In this document: piece after piece, positions 11,926-21,969 of the stretch
Position numbering within the stretch: the first letter of the stretch is position 1
How the letters are laid out: each line of letters begins with the position of its first letter
NCBI RefSeq assembly: GCF_048564905.1
Contig: NC_133018.1
Location: 3,844,001-3,908,000, forward strand
Direction: 5' to 3'
DNA from: Vicugna pacos
Taxonomy: Eukaryota > Chordata > Mammalia > Artiodactyla > Camelidae
DNA: 64,000 bases
Notes under the pieces: model-generated
Databases searched by the model: none
The model's input: the letters and a program-made list of their open reading frames with translations, nothing else
Told to the model about the DNA's origin: nothing
Made by a program: the position numbers and the translations under genes

Positions 11926-12030
11926 GGTGGAGATGCCCCAGAGCGCTGCCTTCTGAGCCCCCAACCCTGGTCCTTGTCCCCCAGACCTCTCTTATCCCCT
12001 TCCCCTGCTGCAGAGGAGGGTGTGGCTTCC

Positions 12031-12038
12031 AAGCAAAT
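12031..12038 (-). promoter_or_regulatory. Degenerate V-lambda octamer (IGLV2-like copy 1)
   Basis: Plus strand AAGCAAAT where copy 2 has ATGCAAAT at the equivalent place. The single change removes the conserved T of the octamer and probably weakens OCT binding. Confidence 0.7.
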
Positions 12039-12607
12039 CTGTTCCTACCCCTGCTTCCCCCACCCCCTGACCTGGACTTGATTCTAGACACTTCTCTATC
12101 CCTATTATAGAAGCTAACTTGAGAGGATTAAAATTCTTGTATATGTTTTCTCAGTCAGGACACACTATCCATTACAGTGCCCTGAAGAAAGAGCCAGCCT
12201 TGGATGTCCCTGAGGACATATACAGGAGTCAAGATGTCGTTCGCTAATAATCCCCCAAAATACACCTTGTTTTTTGTGAGTTGAAGGTGAGGACAGCGTC
12301 CCAAAAGGCTGTGGTTAATTATACATCAAATTCTTTTCCTGGCCCCAAAAGAAAGCTGTGTGTGTCCACCCCTCACCCCATCTGACCTCCTCAGCAGGAT
12401 GGTCCCCTTGTCTCTGTGTCCCTTGTCTCTGTGGTGCTCTGAGGAGGAGGCCCTGGGGACACTTACTGGTGTTTCTAGTGAAGGGCAGAATCGATGGGTA
12501 CCATGTACCCCAAACTCTCCCTGAGGGGGCTCAGGAGGCAGCCGCTGTGGGACCTGACCCAGGGAAGGGAAACCACAGGAGAACCTTCCCCAAAGCCAGG
12601 CCCTCAC

Positions 12608-12621
12608 TGCCCTCTTGTGGC
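12608..12621 (-). promoter_or_regulatory. CTCF-like motif 3
   Basis: Plus strand TGCCCTCTTGTGGC; minus strand GCCACAAGAGGGCA, a good CTCF core with the tolerated AGAGGG variant. It is the duplicate partner of the motif at 15440. Confidence 0.5.
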
Positions 12622-12848
12622 CTCAATGGGGCCAGTGGAGATCAGGGAGGCTGCAGAAAAGGGCTGACACCCCAGCTGGGCCCTTCTGCTGCCCCACTGC
12701 TTCCCCTCCCAGCTCAGGCCCAGATCCCTCCAATCCCCTCCAGCTCCCATCACTTTATCTTATCCACCAGCAACTCTATTAATTTTTAGTTCAGATAGAA
12801 TTGATATTTTATTACTTTGGTTCTATTGGAAGAGTAACCATAGGCTTT

Positions 12849-13085
12849 TTTTTTTTAATTGAAGTACAGTCAGTTACAATGTGTCACTTTCTGGTGTACA
12901 GCACACTGTCCAGGCATGCATAGACATACACACATTCATTTTCATATTCTTTTTCATTAAAGGTTATTACAAGATATTGCACATAGTTCCCTGTGCTATA
13001 TAGAAGAAACTTTAAAAAAAAATCTATGTTTCTATATAGTGGCTAACATTTAATCCTAAACTCCCAAATTTATCCCTTCCCACCC
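12849..13085 (-). mobile_element. L1 3'-end fragment, artiodactyl-type
   Basis: Begins with a poly-T run (the poly-A tail of a minus-strand insertion), followed by TTGAAGTACAGTCAGTTAC, CTGGTGTACAGCACACTG, CCCTGTGCTATATAG and CCCAAATTTATCCCTTCC. This is the characteristic L1 3' UTR found across cetartiodactyls. A related copy lies at 26.57 kb. Confidence 0.8.
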
Positions 13086-13089
13086 CTTT

Positions 13090-14230
13090 TCCTTGGGAAC
13101 CATAAGATTGTTTCCTATGTGTTTGGGGACCAGAAAAGGGGTCCAAAACCTCTTTCTCTGCTCCGCCTTTTAAATACCAACTCAGCCCTTGTTTCTCATT
13201 TTCAGAGTATTCGTGACAATTTACAATTTCAAAAAACATTTCTCTCTGTGCAGAACCTCTGTGCTTCTGGTTAGCGTCCTGCCCTGGTCCACCCTCAGTC
13301 AATGGGAATTAGCTGGTGATGACCCTGGGTGAGGAGGAGGAGCTGAGCCCATGCACCTGCCCAGGCGTCTCTGGACCATGAGTCAAGTGACCACTTGCTT
13401 TATTCTCCAATCCAGTCTGATGACAGGACAACATGTAGCAATTGGAAACAGTGCCACTTCCTCCCCTACTCCTCAGTTAAAGCCGAACTCAGTCTCTCTG
13501 CCCTTATTCCCTGGGCTCTGTTTTGACCCTATCATTTAGAGGAGTGAATGGACCTTACCACTGACCCTGAGGTGGTCCCCTGGGATAAGAGCCACCCTTG
13601 GGATGTCCCTATATACTCCTGCTATAGGAGTTACCATTTGGATGTGTGGGATACCCCACTTTGCCATGTGGAACAAGGGTGAGGACAGAGTTCTAATTGC
13701 CACTTCTTAGGCACCAAAGCAGGGCCTGGCACTTCTCCCTCCCTCCCAACCCCTTTTTAATCTTCCTCTTAACAGAGATCCTCACACATCCCTCTGTTCC
13801 CATCTTCCACAAAGGCTGACAGGTTAGATTTGAGGCTAAAGCCTGGGGCTGCTGAGGGTCTCTCAAGAAGAAAGGACTTGTAAGGGCAGAATAAATCTGA
13901 GAAACTCCATCACTAGTTATCACCCTTAGGAGGGGCTCACGGTGCAGCAGCTTTTGAGACTTCACACAGGGCAGCGGGAGTGTGTTGTGTCTGTCTGGTT
14001 GTGTATACATTTGCATATAAACATAAAGGTACATATGCTCATATAGAGGAAGAGAGAAAATGAGAGATAAGGAGATAATGTAAATGTCACAAAATGTTCA
14101 CAGCTGGCCAAGTAGGTAAAAAGTTTAAGAAGGAGTTCTTTGTATTACCCTTAAAGGTTCATTTCAGTTTGGAATTTTTCCAAAATAAAATAATAAGCAA
14201 AAACAAATGAGATCCTGAGTTCAGGAGAGA
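13090..14230. other. Spacer between IGLV2-like copies
   Basis: Contains weakly duplicated flank sequence (13560-13990 resembles parts of 12180-12300 and 15340-15420). No gene recognised. Confidence 0.45.
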
Positions 14231-14252
14231 AGAGCTGAGGGAGCTCAGGGCA

Positions 14253-14291
14253 GGTTGCAGTCTCACTTCCCCATGAACGTGGACCACTGTG
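14253..14291 (-). other. 23-spacer V-lambda RSS of IGLV2-like pseudogene 2
   Basis: Minus strand: heptamer CACAGTG (14291-14285), 23-bp spacer, nonamer ACTGCAACC (14261-14253), somewhat weaker than in copy 1. Confidence 0.88.
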
Positions 14292-14762
14292 CACAGTGCT
14301 ACTAGTTGTATATGAGGCACAGGAGCAATCAGCCTTGTCCTCAGACTGGAGCCCAGAGATGCTCAGGGAGGCCACGTTGCCAGACTTGGAGCCAGAGAAG
14401 CGGTCAGGGATCCCTGAGGCTCGTTTATTGACCTCATATATCAGGAGTTTGGGGGCCGTTCTTGGGACCTGTTGGTACCAGGAGACATAGTTTCCAGACC
14501 CAGCATCACTGCTGGTTCCAGCACAGGAGATGGTGACTGTCTGTCACGGAGTCCCAGACACCAAGGGAGGCTGAGTCAGGGCAGACTGGGCCCAGGACCC
14601 TGAAAAGAGCAAAAACACACTAGGGTCAGTTCAGGGCTGGGCCCCAGGTCACCCTGAGAATGTAGACACAAAGGATCAGCCAGATGTCCCCATGTCCCTT
14701 CCCTGGAGCCTCACCTGTGCCCTGAGTGAGGAGGGTGACAAGTAGCACAGCCCAGGCCTTGG
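14292..14762 (-). pseudogene. IGLV2: Immunoglobulin lambda V pseudogene, IGLV2-like, copy 2
   Basis: V exon 14599-14292 carries the same FR1 TGA as copy 1 (14546-14544). In addition the leader initiator is AAG instead of ATG (complement of 14758-14760), and the FR3 end reads DKADCSC instead of DEADYYC, losing both Tyr before the second Cys. The rest follows the family: [38 protein letters not shown]. The octamer ATTTGCAT (14873-14866) and the RSS remain, so it may still be transcribed and recombined but cannot give a chain. Confidence 0.88.
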
Positions 14763-14865
14763 TCGAGATGCCCCAGAGTGCTGCCTTCTGAGCCCCCAAC
14801 CCTGGGCCTGGTCCCCCAGACCTCTCTTATCCCCTCCCCCTGCTGCAGAGGAGGGCGGGGCCTCC

Positions 14866-14873
14866 ATGCAAAT
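14866..14873 (-). promoter_or_regulatory. V-lambda promoter octamer (IGLV2-like copy 2)
   Basis: Perfect ATTTGCAT on the coding strand with a GGATAAGAGAGG TATA-like element downstream. It is retained although the coding segment is dead. Confidence 0.75.
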
Positions 14874-15439
14874 CTGCTCCTGCCCCTGCTTCCCTCACCC
14901 CCTGACCTGGAGTTGATTCTAGACACTTCTCTATCCCTGGACAGCAGACCTTACTAGTGAATTAACTCTTTCATCACACTTGGAGTCAGGACAGACTGAG
15001 TCCATGACAGGGTGTGTGAAATTGTTCCAGCCCAAGGATTTCACATCGTTCCTGGTGGGGGTCATCGTGGTTCCTGGGTGAGGAATCCCAGGACGTCCCC
15101 TCAGTGCTATTGGGGAAAGAGAGGACAGTGTCCCAGGTGGCTGCAAGATCCCATTGCCCTACTTCCCAAGAATCAAAGGCAGAGCTGGGGACCAGGATCA
15201 CATTCATTCCTTCTAGTCACTGTTAGGAGACTTCTCATGACCCTCCATCCTCTGTCTCTGTGGTGTTTTCCCACTGCAGCCCGAACATGAGTCCCAGGCC
15301 ATTTATTAGCACTTTTGAAGATGAATTGTTGGGGCACAAACGCTGTGGGGCATAAGAGGGGTTCTGTGGGAAGCAGCTCTTGAAACTTCATACAGGACAG
15401 TACAAGCAGCAAGTACTGTCCCTAAGTCCATGCCATTGC

Positions 15440-15453
15440 TGCCCCCTGGTGGC
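15440..15453 (-). promoter_or_regulatory. CTCF-like motif 4
   Basis: Plus strand TGCCCCCTGGTGGC; minus strand GCCACCAGGGGGCA, essentially the CTCF consensus core. Located about 0.6 kb upstream of IGLV2-like copy 2, matching the position of motif 3 relative to copy 1. Confidence 0.6.
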
Positions 15454-15759
15454 CTCACATGGTGCCAACCGAGCACCTAGGAGGCAGCAAAGTTGAGGCT
15501 GCAAATCCCTCTGGTGTCACCCTCCCCTCCTCTCCCTTCGCCCTCCAGCTCAGTACCGGGCCCCTTAAACCCTTCGATTCCCCTCTAAGCTCATTTCTCT
15601 TTCTCCATGAACTCCCTCTGGGATGGGGTGTGTCAACTGCCACACCAGGTGGCCCAGACGCTCACCCCAGGACCACCTAGCCCGTCCCACCGAGCTCTGG
15701 AACCAGGTTATGCCTGTGAGGCAGCTCTTTATACCAACTGAATTTTGGGAGCACAGGAG

Positions 15760-16730
15760 AAGGGACTCCGTGGTCAATGATGGCATCTGGGACTAAGTAG
15801 AAAGGAAGATGTTTCGGGGAAGTGATCATTTTAATTCATCACTATTGCTTGAGTCTGTTTCAAATATTTTTATGCTTCTTATTTTAGACATTGGTTTAGA
15901 TAATCACGTCTGTTATTTGAGAAAACAATTAAGCAGTAAAAGCTCAGAAATTCATCAGAGAGGGGACATGGACCAGCACTGTCCTCTCTTGGGAAAGCCA
16001 TGGAGGAGCCCCAGGAAACTTCCACGTGTGCAGGAACTTCTTCTAAGAAGCAAACCTCTAATATTCACAAGGAGCCACCCTGCTCCCTGTCCCACGTTCA
16101 GGTAGCAGTGGGAGCAAACCCAGGGCTCCCACCTCAGGAGTCCACTTCCTTATGTAAAACTCTTCTAGATACATGTGCCCACACATTAGGACATGAAACA
16201 GAAATCAGGAACCACAAATGCCACCAACGGGTTGAGAAAAGGACCACTAGCACAAACTACTGTTAATAGCCATAAAAACAAAGCAAATAAATCTAAAATA
16301 CACAAGAAAACAATTCTCTACTGCTTCTCTGAGGTCGAATTAAAGCTGATGTTTCTCTGCACAAACACAACTATTTTTTAAAAAAAGATAAAATATCCAA
16401 CACAAATGCACAGGAAAAGTCAAACCTCCAGGAGTCATCACCATCTCTTTCCCTTCCTTCATGCCCCACTTCCAATCAGACAGACAGTCTCAAAACTGTA
16501 TCCTGAAGTCCCCAGTCACTATCCACTCTGCTTGGTCCAAGCCCCATCATGTGCCCGGACAAGAACCATGGGACCCAAGGGCTCTGCCAGCTTTCTTTTT
16601 TTCCCCCATAAAGTTCTTTCACAAAAAATCACCTTCATGTCTTTAAAACATGAATCATTTCATGTAAAAATTATGAAAAAATATCCTCAAATAAATTCTC
16701 TTTTCATTTAAGAGTATCCAATCTCTTTAC
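15760..16730. other. Unassigned AT-richer spacer
   Basis: No gene recognised. Probably old interspersed repeat DNA, but I cannot name the family. Confidence 0.4.
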
Positions 16731-16734
16731 TTGG

Positions 16735-16975
16735 CTTCTGGTCATCACATGATCTGTCTGCTGCCCACCTCCCCCACTCATCTCCTGCTCCTCTGACCCC
16801 AGGTGATGAGCCCCCAGCCCCAGTGGATTTCTTTTCCTTCAAATGGCCATATTCCCTTGGCCTCAGTGCCTTTGTGCAGGCTTCCCCTCTGCTTAAAATT
16901 CTCTTATCTTCATATTTCACATATCTGAATCTTTCTGAAGACAAAGAAATGTACCCCAACAGCCCACTCAATAAT
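16735..16975 (+). mobile_element. L2 relic
   Basis: Plus-strand L2-like text: CAAATGGCCATATTCCC, CCTCAGTGCCTTTGTGCAGG, TTCCCCTCTGCTTAAAATTC, in the order of the L2 3' region (GGGCCTTTGCACGTGCTGTT in the consensus as I recall it). Ancient and fragmentary. Confidence 0.55.
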
Positions 16976-16979
16976 GCTG

Positions 16980-18100
16980 TTTGTTAAGTGAATCAGGGAG
17001 AGAGCTTAGGTGAGGAAGCTGAACCCCAGTGTTTGCCCAAAGAGTCTCCAGGCCACATTCTTGTTACCACATGTCACAGGCCAGGCTTCCCTGGAAACTG
17101 ATGCTTAGATGGTCAGGAGGCACTGTTGGCATCACCTCCAGTGCAGGGGATGGGAGGGAGCAGGTCAGGGAATGAGACTCCGTGGTGTGACATTCTTGCT
17201 CTCCAAGGGGGTTCACCAGGTGAGAGGGGCATGCAGGAGATTGAAGAATCCTTCCCAGGCCTGGGAAGGATAAAGGGAGAACGCGTAGGGGTCAGGAGGG
17301 ACAACCTGCAGACCGCAGTGCAGATCCGACTCCTGAGCCGGGAGAAAGGACAGGAAGGAGAACTGGACAGTGGAAGTCTCAGAACTCAGAACAGCAATGA
17401 GACAATCTCAGCCGGCCCCGCGGGCAGCTTCTGGAGGGTGGGGGCCGAGTAGCTGGGACAGCCCTGCAGAGTGCTTCCACGTGGCAGTGACACATCCTGG
17501 CCTGTATATTGTTGCGTCCACCAATCTCGGCACTCAGGCTGCCCCGGGAAGGGGCGTGATCTGGTGGGGGCAGATCCCTCCTGGGCCCTCAGCCTGTGGA
17601 GGGTGCTGGCAGGGCAGGGCTGTCTGCACATCTAATGGCAGGGGCGACATGCTTTTCATGGGATGCAGGCCATGAATCACAGCATCCTCTCCATCAGCCC
17701 TTCAACAAATGAGAATGTTCACTTCTCTTAGTCAATAAAGGCTGGAAAGGAGCCATCCTGAGGAGTGGGGAACATAATCGTATCGTCAGCAAATCATCAG
17801 AGGATGGATAACAGCAATAAAGTGCCCGTGAGTGAATAACCACGTCAGAAACCCACCAGATGGAGGTTTATGCTGGGTTTGGGGCCAGTGGCTTGGGGTC
17901 TACACGGGACAGGTCCCAGGGAAAATACTAGAAGGTGTCAGGTGCTTCCTGCGAGCAGTAAACAGAGGGTTTCTCCTTTGAGATCTCCTGTTACTGGGGG
18001 ATTTTCAGGCACTTCAAGATACAGGAAGTGCCATCCTATTTGATTTGTTCTAGAAGAATTTGCCCACACAATCAGATATAAAACAGACATCAGAAGCCTA
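16980..18100. other. Unassigned spacer
   Basis: No V relic, exon or named repeat recognised across this kilobase. Short frames only. Confidence 0.4.
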
Positions 18101-18106
18101 GTTGTT

Positions 18107-18265
18107 GGGGGTTGGGGTATAGCTTAGTGGTGGAGCCCGTGCTTAGCATGCACCACGTCCTGGGTTAAATCCCCTGTACCTGCGTGATATAAATAAGTAA
18201 ACCAAATTATCCCCACTCCTCCACCAAGAAAAAAAAAAGTAAAGAGAAAGAAAAGAAAACAAGGG
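18107..18265 (+). mobile_element. Camelid tRNA-derived SINE, copy 1
   Basis: Starts GGGGGTTGGGGTATAGCTTAG, with A-box-like TAGTGGTGGAGCCCG and B-box-like GGGTTAAATCCCC, then CTGTACCTGC and an A-rich tail. The tRNA-like head followed by an AT-rich body is the common camelid SINE. Confidence 0.85.
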
Positions 18266-18269
18266 AAAA

Positions 18270-19140
18270 TAAAACCAGCAGCCAGATCATGCTAATAGGG
18301 ACCAGCAATCTTCAAGCCCATACCCTTTCCATTTCAAGTCCATCCTCTGTCCTGTTTTCTTCAGAGACTTAGCCACAACTTGCCACTTTAAAACAATAGT
18401 CTTCTTGTTTGAGTTCTGTTTGCTTTGGTTTTTTTTTTTTTTTCTCTGTTTCCACCCTAAAACTTCTGAGCATGCATGTCCTTGAGCGTGGGATCTGCAG
18501 TCTCACAAGGACAAATGTTTATTGAATGAGTCTGGGGGATAGGCAGGAGGGGGAGGCTGTCTCCACTTCCACGTTGAAAACAGTCGGATTCTATTAGCCC
18601 TGTTTCAGGTGGCAATCCCAGGTCGGAGGGATCAACACAAGGCCCTCATGTGTATGTACCTATGCATTCATTCATTCCTTCATTTGTTCACATGTGTAAC
18701 TGGACCCCTTAAACTCCTTTGCTCACAGGCATGGGGATGTCTGGGGGAAGGGCAGGGTAGATCCACGAAACCCTGCCAGCATGACTGCCCTGCGTGTTAG
18801 TCTCAGCCACCGTGGCCTTCTTGTGGCCCGTGATTAAAGATCTGGGGTCACTGGGAAGACAAGGACATAGTGCCTGACCCCACTTTCAGAAACGTCTCAC
18901 AGTCCGAGGAGGGCAAGTGCCTCCCTGGCTTGAGTGAGGACGACTCAAAGGCGGTCCCTCAGGTCAGTAAGAGTGACGGAGGAGGAGGGGGTGCTCCGCC
19001 GGCTCTCAACCCCCTACGAAAAGGATCCCCGCCCATCTGGCTCTCACCTTATCTCCAGAAGACTGACTTTCTCCAGCAGAGGGACTGGCGGGGTGGAGGC
19101 GCCAAAATCTGCTCTGCAAGGTCCTGCGTTTCAGGTCCCT
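18270..19140. other. Unassigned spacer
   Basis: A poly-T run at 18429 and otherwise no recognisable gene or repeat. GC content rises after 18.9 kb toward the PRAME 5' side. Confidence 0.4.
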
Positions 19141-19142
19141 GG

Positions 19143-19156
19143 TGCCCCCTGGTGGC
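19143..19156 (-). promoter_or_regulatory. CTCF-like motif 5
   Basis: Plus strand TGCCCCCTGGTGGC, minus strand GCCACCAGGGGGCA, identical to motif 4. It lies about 1.8 kb upstream of the inferred PRAME 5' exon, so it could separate the V array from PRAME. Confidence 0.6.
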
Positions 19157-19805
19157 CGGGACACGCGATACCGAGGGTTGAGGGGCACTGCTGGCTCCAG
19201 GGAAGGCTAGTTCCGGGCGCTGGGGGGCCTCCCACCTAGCTCAGCATCCTTGGAAGCTCCTCAGAAAGGTCCCGCCCACATTGTCCGTTGTTTCCAGGCC
19301 CCGTCGTGACTTTGTCCGAAGGGGTCCCTGGGTGGAAAGTACAGAAGCCTGAGCTCAGGACCAGGGCAAGCTGAGGCCATCGGAGGGACCGCGGAGACCA
19401 GACAGGGGTGAGTAGACCAGACGCGGAATTTGTGGCTTCTGAAAAAGCTGGAAAACCAACTCGTGGGGGAAGGGGGGGGCACAAACAGAGGAAAGCAAGG
19501 TCTGGAGGGAGGACAGTCTAATCCAACCCCAGCTGGGGTCTCCTCTCCACCAGGAGGCACGCAAGCGGTAAAGTCCGTAGAGTAGAGGGCATTGGACTGG
19601 CCAAGGGGAGGGACATCTCATCTACACGAGGGGGGTAGGGTGGGGCGAGAACCCTCGCTCATGGGGGCCGGAACTTTCAATGACACCCGAGTCCCATCAA
19701 GGGGAAAGTGTTTGCCTAAAGCACAGGCCCAGAGGTGGGGAGTGGGGAGGGAGTTGGAGGTGGGAGTTTCTAGGCCACTCCGCCTCACCCTTTGGGCCTA
19801 AGAGG

Positions 19806-19997
19806 CCCCTCATCCCACTCCATGCCTTACTCCCATCCTCCATTCCACCCTCCATCGCCACAGCATCCCTCCACCCAACTCCACCCCCACCCTCATTCCA
19901 TCTCCATCCCTTAACCCCACCTCACCCATCCCCCCACTCCATCCCCATCCCACGCATCCTACATTCGTCTCTCTACAGGACCCCCATCCCATCCCCA
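19806..19997. repeat. C-rich degenerate minisatellite (CATCCC/CTCCATC type)
   Basis: About 190 bp built of loose repeats of CTCCATCCC, CACCCCCACC and CCATCCC, nearly free of G on the plus strand. The minus strand is G-rich (GGGATGG, GGGGTGG blocks) and might form quadruplexes. Open frames here are composition artefacts. Confidence 0.85.
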
Positions 19998-20909
19998 TTC
20001 TGCAACCCTAGCTGTACTCCGTATCCCCGACCCCGCACAGTCCCATGGGCGTGGCCACGGGCCCCACCCCTACCCCTCTCCCCATGCCAGCCCAGCCTAT
20101 TAAAACCAACCCCTTCCGGCCTCTCTGGGTGACCCCACTCGCGATCCCAGGATCTCGTGAGACTTTCCCCAGGAGGAAACAGAAACCGGGATTGGTCCGA
20201 CCGCATGGTTTCCGGGTGGGGAGCTGCTGACTCAGCAGTTCTCTCTCCACAGCGTCTGAGAGGGGACCGCGTGGCGAGGCGTGGCCGCACAAAACGTGAG
20301 TTTCAGCCCTGATTGCTCCGCTTCCCCGCAAGGTGACCTTGATCTAGTCCCTGGTGACCCCCATGGGCCCCCGCCTATTTTCTACCTGAAAACGAGTTAT
20401 CACAATGTTGGTCTGCTGTGAAGGCCAGACGGAGTGGGGCGCTCGCCTTGGGCGGGCCCGGGCCACGTGCTCTGTGGAGGGGGCCGCAGCCATGATCTGT
20501 AGACGTAATAGTCCACCGAACCCGGTCTGCATTATCGCTGGAGCTCGTCAGCCGGCCGGTTTGCGCTGGAAATGGGGTGGCCGCTCTAAGAACCTGTCCC
20601 CTCTGGAGTTGCCAGGGCATGGGGGTCAGAAATGTGACTGCAAGATAGAGGTCAGTGTCCTAGAGGGGAAGGTGATTTTGACCTGAGCCCAGGGTCTGCC
20701 CTTCGGTTGACCGCTGGTTCAGCCCATGAGAAATTAGTCGGGTTTGGCAGTAGGAGGAGACTGGCGCGGAAAGGGCGGGTTCGGTGCTCCAGTTTTCAGT
20801 TTTGCCCTCAGCAGTGTTCCCAGAGATTTTCTTGGGAGCCCGTGGCTTGGTCAGTACACGTGTTCACACGCAGTCCCTGTTTTTGTAGCATTTTGGTTCT
20901 TGCTCTCAG
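19998..20909 (+). promoter_or_regulatory. GC-rich region upstream of PRAME
   Basis: CpG-containing sequence between the C-rich minisatellite and the inferred PRAME 5' exon. Candidate promoter or 5' UTR DNA. I see no clear TATA box and cannot place the transcription start. A promoter role is inferred from position only. Confidence 0.35.
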
Positions 20910-20992
20910 ACTTGGGTGGACACTGGTGACCGAGTTTTGGAGGACCTGAGGCCAGTCGGAGCTGGACCAGTGTGGGTGGAAGACATCTTCAG
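20910..20992 (+). other. PRAME: Inferred PRAME 5' exon (non-coding here)
   Basis: The stretch GCTCTCAGACTTGGGTGG and, further on, GAGGACCTGAGGCCAG resembles the human PRAME mRNA just before its start codon (recalled ACTCTCAGACGTGCGTGG and GAGGTCCTGAGGCCAG). It ends CTTCAG followed by GTAAGC, a good donor, as the human exon ends ATTCAG. Counting back 33 nt, the position of the human ATG is AGC here, and the frame meets TGA at 20927 without any ATG. The exon therefore seems untranslated. The upstream limit is uncertain; it may be longer. Confidence 0.55.
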
Positions 20993-21198
20993 GTAAGCTG
21001 GTCCCCTGGACAGTCTCGGTGTCCCAAGAAGCCCGCTCATCCTCTCCGTGCTGGTCATCGTGCTGGAGCTGGATGGAGTCTGCATCCTGAGGCCCTCACA
21101 GGGGAAGGAAGATGAGGGACAGCCTTTATCTTTCCAAGTCACTTCCCCAATGGAGCATCCTTCCTGTTGCCTTTGTTTTTTGTTGTTGGTGGTGGGCA

Positions 21199-21308
21199 GG
21201 TAATTAGGTTTATTTTTTAATTTATTAAATGGAGGTACTGGGGATTGAACCCAGAACCTCGTGCATGCTAAGCACGTTCTCTACCACTGAGCTCTCCCCA
21301 CGCCCCCT
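21199..21308 (-). mobile_element. Camelid tRNA-derived SINE, copy 2
   Basis: Reverse-complement copy: GGAGGTACTGGGGATTGAAC, then CATGCTAAGCACG and CTACCACTGAGCTCTCCCC. Lies in PRAME intron 1. Confidence 0.88.
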
Positions 21309-21544
21309 CCTGCTGCCTTTTTATAAGAAGCAGTTTCAGCATGCTGGGGACCCATTTCTGAAGCCACGGTGACATTCAGAACCTGTATTCAGGGTGAAGG
21401 AGCAGGGCTGGCATCAGACCCGAGATTTGGCTCCTGTGTGGTGTCACGCAGGGATAGGGTGGGTGAGCCCTGGGGGATTGTAGTCTCCCTAAGCTGGGGC
21501 TGGGACCACTGGAGGTAGGCGCCACTCTGGGAAAGAAAGCAACA

Positions 21545-21962
21545 AGACAGCATAGCGAGTCCTCCCACCGCAGCCCAAGGAGGCTGGGGAGGCCACGTGG
21601 CCAGACTTGGAGCTGGAGGATGGAGAGGGGACCCCAGGCCTGAGGACGACCTTGTGCATTGGGGGTATAGAGAAGCCTATGGGTGCTGTTGATACCAGGA
21701 GGCCTGGTAACCCCCAGCGTCACTGCTGCCTCCAGAGCAGGGTGTGGTGAACTTGTGTCCCAGAGCCGCAGACACAGTGCCTGTGTCAGGACAGACTGGA
21801 CCTGGGACCCTGAGAGGAGGAGGATGTGCAAAGGGGAGAGGTCAGGGTCATGACTCTGGAGGAGTTTGGGGCAGAGGGAGAAGGGTCAGCCCTGGGCTGC
21901 TAGAAGGCCCCTTAGTGCTTCTCACCCCCCGCGGACAGGAGGGTGAGCAGGGCCCAGGCCAC
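21545..21962 (-). pseudogene. V-lambda relic antisense in PRAME intron
   Basis: Minus strand: leader-like VAWALLTLLS with GTG in place of ATG and a shortened 37-nt exon (21962-21926), donor GGTGAGAAG, intron, TCTCAG acceptor, then V-like exon from 21809 beginning GSQVQSVLTQA. Family traits appear in shifted frames: a CSGGSSDAG-like CDR1 region, a SWYQQ-like stretch, SSKSGHVASPASLGL and a WEDS remnant. No RSS is visible. It resembles clan-I lambda V genes (IGLV1/2/10) and is long dead. Confidence 0.75.
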
Positions 21963-21969
21963 AGGGGAG

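Larger units (their letters stand above)
11405..15750. repeat. Tandem duplication of an IGLV2 unit, offset about 2.83 kb
   Basis: 11405-12100 matches 14238-14940 closely (V exon, intron, leader, promoter), and 12600-12750 matches 15430-15590 more loosely, both at an offset near 2,832-2,835 bp. Further weak similarity of 13560-13990 to the flanks suggests an older third partial copy. An L1 3' fragment at 12.85-13.08 kb is present only in copy 1. The intron and leader region is almost identical between copies, so the duplication is much younger than the V families. Confidence 0.8.

Noticed and set aside
18107-18265. Possible tRNA gene
   Set aside because: A- and B-box-like words belong to the tRNA-derived SINE head. 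No cloverleaf with paired acceptor stem, and a SINE body and A-rich tail follow.
19680-20132. 150-codon Pro/Ser/His-rich frame
   Set aside because: Product of the C-rich minisatellite; no conserved domain and low complexity.
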